Part shown: positions 57,944 through 64,000 of the stretch, piece by piece
How positions within the stretch are numbered: the stretch's first letter is position 1
How the letters are laid out: the number at the start of each line of letters is the position of its first letter
DNA from: Anthoceros angustus
Lineage: Eukaryota > Streptophyta > Anthocerotopsida > Anthocerotales > Anthocerotaceae
Length of the DNA: 64,000 nucleotides
Direction: 5' to 3'
NCBI GenBank assembly: GCA_010909165.1
Contig: MU008229.1
Coordinates: 60,512 to 124,511, forward strand
The notes under the pieces: generated by a model
Database searches by the model: none
What the model was told of the DNA's origin: nothing
Seen by the model: only the letters and a program-made list of their open reading frames with translations
Position numbers and translations under genes: made by a program

Positions 57944-58410
57944 CTCACAGACCTGCAACTGTGAGGTGGACGGATACAAAAAGTGTTCCATCCAAAACAG
58001 CAAAGTTGCTATCAGTGTACGCTAGTCTACTACTACTCCTATCCCACATGTGGTCCTACATCGGCTGTCAGAGCCGGACATTCCGACATACATAGTCTAG
58101 TAGACTTGGAATGTCGAAGTATGTATGTACATGACCCGGAATTCAAATATCCGGTGTAAACTACTTGACGGCTGTGAAAACTCGTTCACCTATGTGAAAT
58201 GATTACGGAGAGGAGACTGTTGCGATTCTAGTCGCCACAATTGAGAGGGTTGGTTGCTGGGCTGTAGTTTGGGAGCAGGCTCTTGGAATTGGGGCCGCCT
58301 CTTGCATGGCTGCATGTTGTGCAGCAGAAATCCCTGCGGTAGGGGGATGGCTGCGCCCCTCTCATCAGTTAGGGACCCTCTTTCCGTTGCTTAGCTCTGT
58401 CAGAGGAAGC
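57944..58410. other. Spacer of copy B, branching enzyme to RecA
   Basis: Matches 36,544-37,008, including the 3'-flank hairpin (gacattccg...ggaatgtc, about 58,076-58,115); no separate gene. Confidence 0.5.
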
Positions 58411-60686
58411 ATGCTTCGAGGAGCTCATTCCGCAATCTGAGGCTGGTCACGGCCCGCCTGGTGGACTCTCCCCATCCAGCAGCTGCCGCGCTGCACGCGC
58501 TCCGTCTACACTCTTCCCTTCTCCATCCTCCTGAAACGCAGAGCCTTGTGAGAGATTTTGGGGCTGGGATTCTGGATTCTCGCCACGTCATCATTGCCTG
58601 GTCTGCGTCTGCCCCAGAGTGGGTTCCTCGTTCTCTTCTCAGCTTTGTGGGGGTCGGCTATTTGAGCTTCTTGGTTGGGGGTGTGGGCAGGAGGGCAGAG
58701 ACCTCAGCAATTCATCATGGCACAGGAGCTTTACCACCCAAGTTCGGAAAGGTTAGCCTCCTTGTAAGCACATGATGGCGTGCTCAGTTTCTGGAGCAAT
58801 TTCGTTCTAGTCGGCCTGAAATCTGCGAGAAAGGTTTCACTTTAAACTTGTGAAATGTGAGTGTTCCTGTAGTGTCATACACTGTTCTGCATGTGCAGGG
58901 TGAGCTCTTTGTAGGTGTTTGCATTTCATTCTTTTAAGGTCTGCTTCTCTTTGATTGGCTACTCATCCAGTGCCGGACTGTCTGGTTCCCTGGTATCGTC
59001 AGGAGGCAAGCGGAGCCCAAGCAGATGGATGTTGCAGGTCAGTCGGATGGAGCTTCTGTGAGAGAGGCCGCACTGCAGGCAGCTATCTCGAAAATAGAGC
59101 ACGAGTATGGAAAGGAAACAGTCATGTGGATGGGGAGGAACCCCGCCAGGATATCGCAGTTATCTCGACAGGATCGCTATCACTTGATATAGCTTTGGGA
59201 ATCGGTGGCTTGCCAAGGGTACGCTGTGGGCTTTGTGCTTGGGGAGTGTGATGGAAGTTGAGGGTGGTTGTTGACGTGATGTCGCATGTACTGCGTGGTT
59301 CTGCCGGGTCTTCGGAAAGGGCCCCATTTTCTTTTAAGGTTGAGTTCAGCTAACTGGGCTTCCACTACCAGGGCCGTGTTATAGAAATCTACGGACCTGA
59401 GGCGTCCGGAAAAACTACGCTGGCACTCCATGTCGTCGCAGAGGCTCAAAACTAGGAGGTACTGTTCAGAGGCTGATATAATGTGAATGTGCGATGTGTT
59501 TTGCAGGTGGGCCAAACATTGCTGAATCACAGTTCTCCGTGCTGTGCAGGTAAATGTCTCTTCGTCGATGCAGAGCATGCCCTTGACCGATCCTTTGCAG
59601 AGAAGATTGGTGTTGATGTGAACGACCTGTTGCTATCACAGCCTGACGATGGGGAGCAAGCGCTTAATATCACTGACGTTATGATCAGAAGTGGCAGCAT
59701 TGATGTTGTTGTCGTCGACAGTGTGAGTGCTGTTTCTGCTTTGATCGCTTTTCTACATTGCAAGTTTTTTGCTGTGAGAAGATGGGCTTGCAGTTCAGGT
59801 TACTCACATGTCCATTATCATCTTGTACGTGCCAGGTGGCAGCTTTGGTACCCAAAGCAGAATTGGAAGGAGACATGGGTGATTCGCATATGGCCCTGCA
59901 GGCTCGCCTCATGAGCCAGGCCCTAAGGAAGCTTACGCATTCTCTTTCACGCGCCCAAACGACCTCATCTTTATCAACCAGGTCTGTCCGTATCTAAGAA
60001 TCCTCTCCATGTTTGCCAGGTCCTGGTGGTTGTTGGTGATGTTTACTGTGATGGTGGAACAGATTAGATCAAAACTAGGAACTTTTGGAGGATTCGGGGG
60101 TCCCTTAGAGGTGACCTCTGGAGGCAACGCCTTGAAGTTTTATGCCTCTGTCCGGCTTAACATCCGCAGAACAAATATGCTGAAGACAGGAAACGAGGTG
60201 TGCTCACCGGCCAAAATTTGGGCAGTGTGCATTTTAGTATGAGTTTTGTGTACAGTTCATTGATTTCTCTTGCCTGAGTTCATTCACAATGGTGTCTTGA
60301 GAATGGGTTTCTTGGCAGGTAATAGGAAACCAAGTGGTGGTGAAAGTGGCAAAGAACAAACTAGCGCCTCCCTTTAGGACCGCAGAATTTGAGATAGAAT
60401 TCGGCAGAGGCATCTCTCGAGAAGGCGAGGTTTTGGAGTTGGGCGTAAAGCATGGCTTGCTCTCCAAATCTGGGTCCTGGTTTGCCTACAACAAAGAGAA
60501 TTTCGCCAATGGAAGAGATCAGGGCAAGCTGTACCTCCGCGACAACCCTGACTTTTGTGACAAGTTAATTGCACTTATCAAGGAAGCCAGTCTGGATGGG
60601 AGGGCTCTACATCGGACGCAGATACAGTTGAGGACATGGATGAAGAAGACGTTGATCCTCAGGACTTGGATGCTAAGGAGGCGTGA
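58411..60686 (+). pseudogene. Organelle RecA, copy B, frameshifted
   Basis: The same eight exons as copy A. Single bases are lost in the first exon (attccgc for attcccgc), in exon 3 (gcccaag for gcccgaag; aaccccgcc for aacccccgcc), exon 4 (ctcaaaact), exon 6 (acgacctc for acgaccctc) and the last exon (gggagggctc). In exon 7 it keeps aacgccttgaag, giving [17 protein letters not shown], where copy A is one base short. Neither copy is intact as written, and their breaks are complementary. Confidence 0.75.
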
Positions 60687-61033
60687 GGAAAGTTTGAAAT
60701 TGCGTTTCTAGCATTCTTTCCTCGAGGTTATCCTTAGCAGTCGCAGGTTCAGAGCAAGACCTGAGTTGTTGCGAAGTCAGGATCTTCCTTTAGCACGGCG
60801 GAGGTTTTGCTGCTGAAAAGATGTTTATCCGGAGCCTCGTAATTATGCTTTTGTGAAGCTAGTGCACTGTTACAGCCACAACCCTAAGTACCTGCCATAG
60901 CCTTGGAGAATCTCGCGCACTTTGTACTGTGCTTGCTGTGACTTGCTTCCGGCGCATGGCGGCATTTTTTCACGATTGCGTAGCTTTACGTCGTATGGCA
61001 ATTGTCGAAACCATCTTTTGAAGTGGAGCTGGT
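60687..61033. other. Spacer of copy B, RecA to coiled-coil gene
   Basis: Matches 39,296-39,648 with several one-base losses; no gene recognised. Confidence 0.5.
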
Positions 61034-61744
61034 ATGGAAGGTTACTCTAGCTTGCTGGCACAGTTGTCTCAATTTAAACGAGAGCTTGACAGGATTAATG
61101 GCGAGCTGGAGGAGGAGATAAGAAGGACTGGAACACTCGACTCAGAGCACCGTCACCTACGTGAATTTGAGACGGAAGCAACAGCAGACCGCGCGGATTT
61201 GATCTACACTCTCGTCCGCAGAGAGGGACCATCTAACGATCTGTCAGCGAGGCTGCAAGCCCTGAAGGATCAAATCCAGCTTGCTGCAGCCAGAGTCAGT
61301 GCCAAAGAGAGTAGGAAAGGTGACTTTCGTTCCAAGATTGACCAGGACCGAGATGCATTCGTGGCAGGCTGCAAGAGCTTTAACCGTGTCCACGAAAGCC
61401 TGGGACAAATGTCAATGCTGCCGCTGAAGCAGAATCTACTGGACCACATCTCCAAACTAAAGGAAGCTCTAACCGACGAGGGGCTTTCGCAACCCCAGAC
61501 TAGCAACCTCGAGGTTGCACCAGGGCTGCAAGATGAAGGCCACAGAGCCTCGAAGTATCAAGCTGACGAGCAACAGCATGAGGAGATCCAGACACTGCGC
61601 AGAGAACTTCTAATATGTTCGGAGGTCCAGGAAGAGCTGCAGAATTGCACCCAAGGCATGCGATTGGAGTTATCCGTCTTAGTGCGCGAATCTTGGAGCC
61701 TAGTGCCTTTGGTAGAGTATCACACTGAGACGCATTTCCTGTGA
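61034..61744 (+). CDS. Coiled-coil protein of unknown function (copy B)
   Basis: Encodes the same 236-residue product as 39,649-40,359, with no difference in the deduced protein. The coding stretch has few long homopolymers, which may explain why it escaped the one-base losses seen in the other copy B exons. The same possible last exon after an intron follows (about 61,815-61,873). Confidence 0.7.
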   Translation: MEGYSSLLAQLSQFKRELDRINGELEEEIRRTGTLDSEHRHLREFETEATADRADLIYTLVRREGPSNDLSARLQALKDQIQLAAARVSAKESRKGDFRSKIDQDRDAFVAGCKSFNRVHESLGQMSMLPLKQNLLDHISKLKEALTDEGLSQPQTSNLEVAPGLQDEGHRASKYQADEQQHEEIQTLRRELLICSEVQEELQNCTQGMRLELSVLVRESWSLVPLVEYHTETHFL

Positions 61745-62141
61745 TTTATGTCTTGGAATGGGCCTTGGAGGAAACATCTCCACCTTTAGCTCCCTCGCTT
61801 AAACTTGCACTTCCAGAGTGCTTCTTCAATTAGAAGACGCGATTCAGACACTTCGACAGGGAAAACGTGTCTAGGTACTAGGTGGCAGCAGATTCGGTCC
61901 GTAGTGTCAGTTCCTCCGAGTATCTTGACCTTGTGTGCTGTTTACACTTGCGATTGGTATTATCACGGGTTAAAGGCCAGTTGATATAGGTATGTAGGCT
62001 GTGAAGAATTCAAGGCAAGACGTTTATTTCCTTCTGAAGGTTATAACATAAATATGTAGGTATGTACTTCACTCTAATCAAATTCACGTCCAAGGGTCCA
62101 TTGGTGTAGGTAAGGCAATAAGGTTTGGTAGTGACGCGTAG
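61745..62141. other. Spacer of copy B before the POLE3-like gene
   Basis: Matches 40,360-40,757; the same aggtatgtag words are present. Confidence 0.45.
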
Positions 62142-62888
62142 GATGGCAGCTCAGGGGAGACGGAGGACCTTCCCCGAGCGAATGTGAAGAGAGTAGTGAA
62201 ATCTAAGCTATCAGGTTTGTCCAGTGCTCACTACGACGATGATCGAAGGTATAAGGAGGTGGTGGTGAACAAGGAGGCTCTCATCGCTTTTGCTGAGAGT
62301 GCGAAGATCTTCATCCACTACATCTCTGCTACGTGGGTCACTATGGAGGCTTTGTGTTGGGGTTTCACTTGTTTGTGCAAGGGCATCCGGCGTGGTGGGA
62401 AAAGATACGTGAGTGAGTCGTGCGTGCTTGGGGATGTGTCCAACGTTGCCTTTGCTGGTGCTTGGGCAGGGCCAACGACATCTGTCGAGAGTCTAAGCGC
62501 CTGACGATCAACGCGGAGGATGTTTTGAAAGCTGTTGAAGAGATCGACTTTTCTGAATTCTCAGGCCCTGCGAGCTACGCTGAAAGGTAATGGTCTCAAC
62601 GCTCTCATCTTGTTCGTGTTTCCCTGTTCTCCACCTCGCATCTGCTTGGCATCAGTGGCTTGGTCGATTAGGTTGCGGTCTTTTACTTGCTGGCTGCCTC
62701 TTCCAGGTTATCGACAAGAAAATGAATCAAAGAAGTCCGAGACTAAGAAAAAGGCTCCATCTACAGGGAAGAAGAGGAAAGTGACTCCTGTGGAGAAGGG
62801 CAAGCAGGCGGTGGATGTGCATCTTGACAGCCCGGACAAGGGTGTAGAGGGAGGTCAGACTGATGACGAAGAGATGAGTCCGTCATGA
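62142..62888 (+). CDS. POLE3/DPB4-like histone-fold protein (copy B)
   Basis: The same exon plan as copy A: histone-fold exon ending ...IHYISA at about 62,332, then TANDICRESKRL..., then the lysine-rich tail. Here the tail is complete (SPDKGVEGGQTDDEEMSPS, stop at 62,886-62,888) where copy A has lost a base. In turn exon 2 is damaged near 62,563 (ctcaggccctg against ctcggagcccctg), so this copy is shifted after FSEF. As in copy A, no ATG is in frame with the histone fold close upstream. Confidence 0.65.
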
Positions 62889-63148
62889 AGGTAGAAATAC
62901 TGAATGGTATCAGCTATAGGAATTTAATCGAGAGTGCGACTGGGAGTTTTCCGTCAGAGTCGCCTACGCACCAGGGCTAGCCCCGGGTCTCGCTGACGTG
63001 AAATATAAGCTCTACAGGTTTTCAGTTTCAGCGTTTCCGGCATAATTGCTTTTTCGACTATAGTGGGATTTTCTTTTTCTTTTCGACCTTCACAAATGTA
63101 CATAGTCTTTCCAACAAAGTTCCTGTACAACAGGGCGTCTCTTCAAAA

Positions 63149-63781
63149 TCTACGGCGAGTCCTCCTCGTCGAAATCAAAGACCGAAATATCTGCGACACA
63201 ACGAGTATTAGGTCAGCTGTTGGAGGTGCAAAGAACTGGTGATCTCGGGATATCAGTACCACCAACTCCGTTTTGACAACATGCAGCTCCCATCTGCTCC
63301 GTAATCGAGAAAGGCTACCCAATACTTACCATGCATTCCGTCATTCATGACCCGAGGCAACGAGCATGAGAACCTGGGTTGGACAACCTTTAGCAGTTTC
63401 GGGGATATTACCCTTTGCTTTTTCCCGGCAACCACATTGGAAGTCTCCTCAGGAGTACCCACTGGCCTGTCAGGACTGCACAAATCTACTCTAGGCCGCT
63501 TGCGGCGAATCTGTACATATGTTTCTTGAGTCCGATAGCCCCGTAACTCTTGCCGCCTGATCCTGTTTCTGACTGGCCGGGTCTTTAACTTTATCATAAT
63601 CCATCCTTTCTCATCAAGGATCTGACAAACCTTTTGAAACACTACAGGAATGGATCTAGGTACCTGAGGTATCAACACACTAAATTAGTCTGATGCTGCA
63701 ATCCAACTTAGAGGCAACAAGGATACATTTTAGTACAGAACAAGACCTACCTCTCGAAAAAGTTTGCAGGTACGATTTCTG
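63149..63781 (-). pseudogene. Treslin-like gene, 3' exons only (copy B)
   Basis: Contains the last exon (DISVFDFDEEDSP type, from 63,149), the exon with FQKVCQILDEKGWIMIKL and the basic region, and the end of the preceding exon. At 63,781 (gtacgatttctg) the sequence leaves the gene, so the long 5' exon is absent. With no promoter or start it is a truncated copy made by the duplication border. Confidence 0.75.
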
Positions 63782-64000
63782 TTGAGGCCAGTGAGCCTAA
63801 GGGGCCAGATCCCAAATCTGCAAGTAAAGGCGCTCCACAGGTGGAAGAGTGGTCTTAAGTAGGGACAAAATGCGGTGTGGATCGGGGGTCCACAGGCGCC
63901 GTGATAGGCTCCTGCTAAGGCGGGACAATTGTGTTGTGTCGTTGTAGGTCGGATTGGTGATTTTTCGAGCGGTGCAAGTGGTGCAGCTGTAAGAGGGAGA
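63782..64000. other. Sequence beyond the duplication border
   Basis: Unique within the window. There are no long open frames or recognisable domains; it contains a ggtccacaggcgcc segment and is cut by the window edge. Confidence 0.4.

Larger units (their letters stand above)
50613..63781. repeat. Copy B of the 27,645-42,402 block
   Basis: The block starts at tgtctaaaacaagtacttc (50,613, as at about 27,649) and ends at gtacgatttctg (63,781, as at 42,402), in the same orientation and about 21-22 kb from copy A. Exons, introns, spacers and remnants match throughout. Copy B lacks the 1.5-kb tandem duplication and many single bases, mostly in homopolymers. Confidence 0.9.

Overview
The window is nuclear DNA of a land plant. 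Genes are split by short introns (about 70-150 bp, GT..AG, phases that fit). Products include a class I starch branching enzyme with a transit-peptide-like first exon, a plastid-type NAD-malate dehydrogenase, an organelle-type RecA, F-box proteins and a DYW-class PPR fragment. Compact introns plus a DYW editing factor suggest a seed-free plant such as a Selaginella-like lycophyte or a bryophyte. That placement is inference; nothing here proves the species.

Layout. 1-2.6 kb: two F-box paralogues, tail to tail. 2.7-4.3 kb: a decayed LINE-like reverse transcriptase remnant (minus). 4.3-6.6 kb: A+T-rich DNA with short tandem repeats and perfect palindromes. 6.6-26.8 kb: a second LINE remnant (plus) interrupted by a large Ty3/gypsy LTR retrotransposon lying on the minus strand (LTR 22,822-26,657; PBS; gag; protease; RT; RNase H; integrase; polypurine tract; LTR 7,926-12,893). 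The LTRs are 3.8-5 kb, carry protein-like sense sequence, and the element is full of internal tandem duplications. 26.8-30.4 kb: repeats with a 63-bp cysteine-rich minisatellite, an Alba-like reading frame and another LINE remnant. 30.7-45.1 kb: starch branching enzyme I, RecA, a coiled-coil protein, a POLE3/DPB4-like histone-fold protein, and a convergent Treslin/TICRR-like gene. 45.8-47.4 kb: plastid NAD-MDH. 48.7-50.6 kb: a mosaic of repeat fragments and the 3' end of a DYW PPR gene. 50.6-63.8 kb: a second, nearly identical copy of 27.6-42.4 kb.

The 27.6-42.4 kb block (copy A) and the 50.6-63.8 kb block (copy B) match through exons, introns and spacers. Copy B carries many one-base losses, mostly in homopolymers, which break most of its exons. 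Copy A has a few breaks of its own and an extra 1.5-kb tandem duplication of the 3' half of the branching enzyme gene. This is either a very recent duplication with decay or an assembly duplicate with uncorrected consensus; the sequence alone cannot decide.

Functionally, the cluster holds DNA replication and repair genes (RecA, POLE3-like, Treslin-like) beside plastid carbon metabolism genes (SBEI, NAD-MDH). Plant neighbours are usually unrelated in function, so no operon-like logic is implied.
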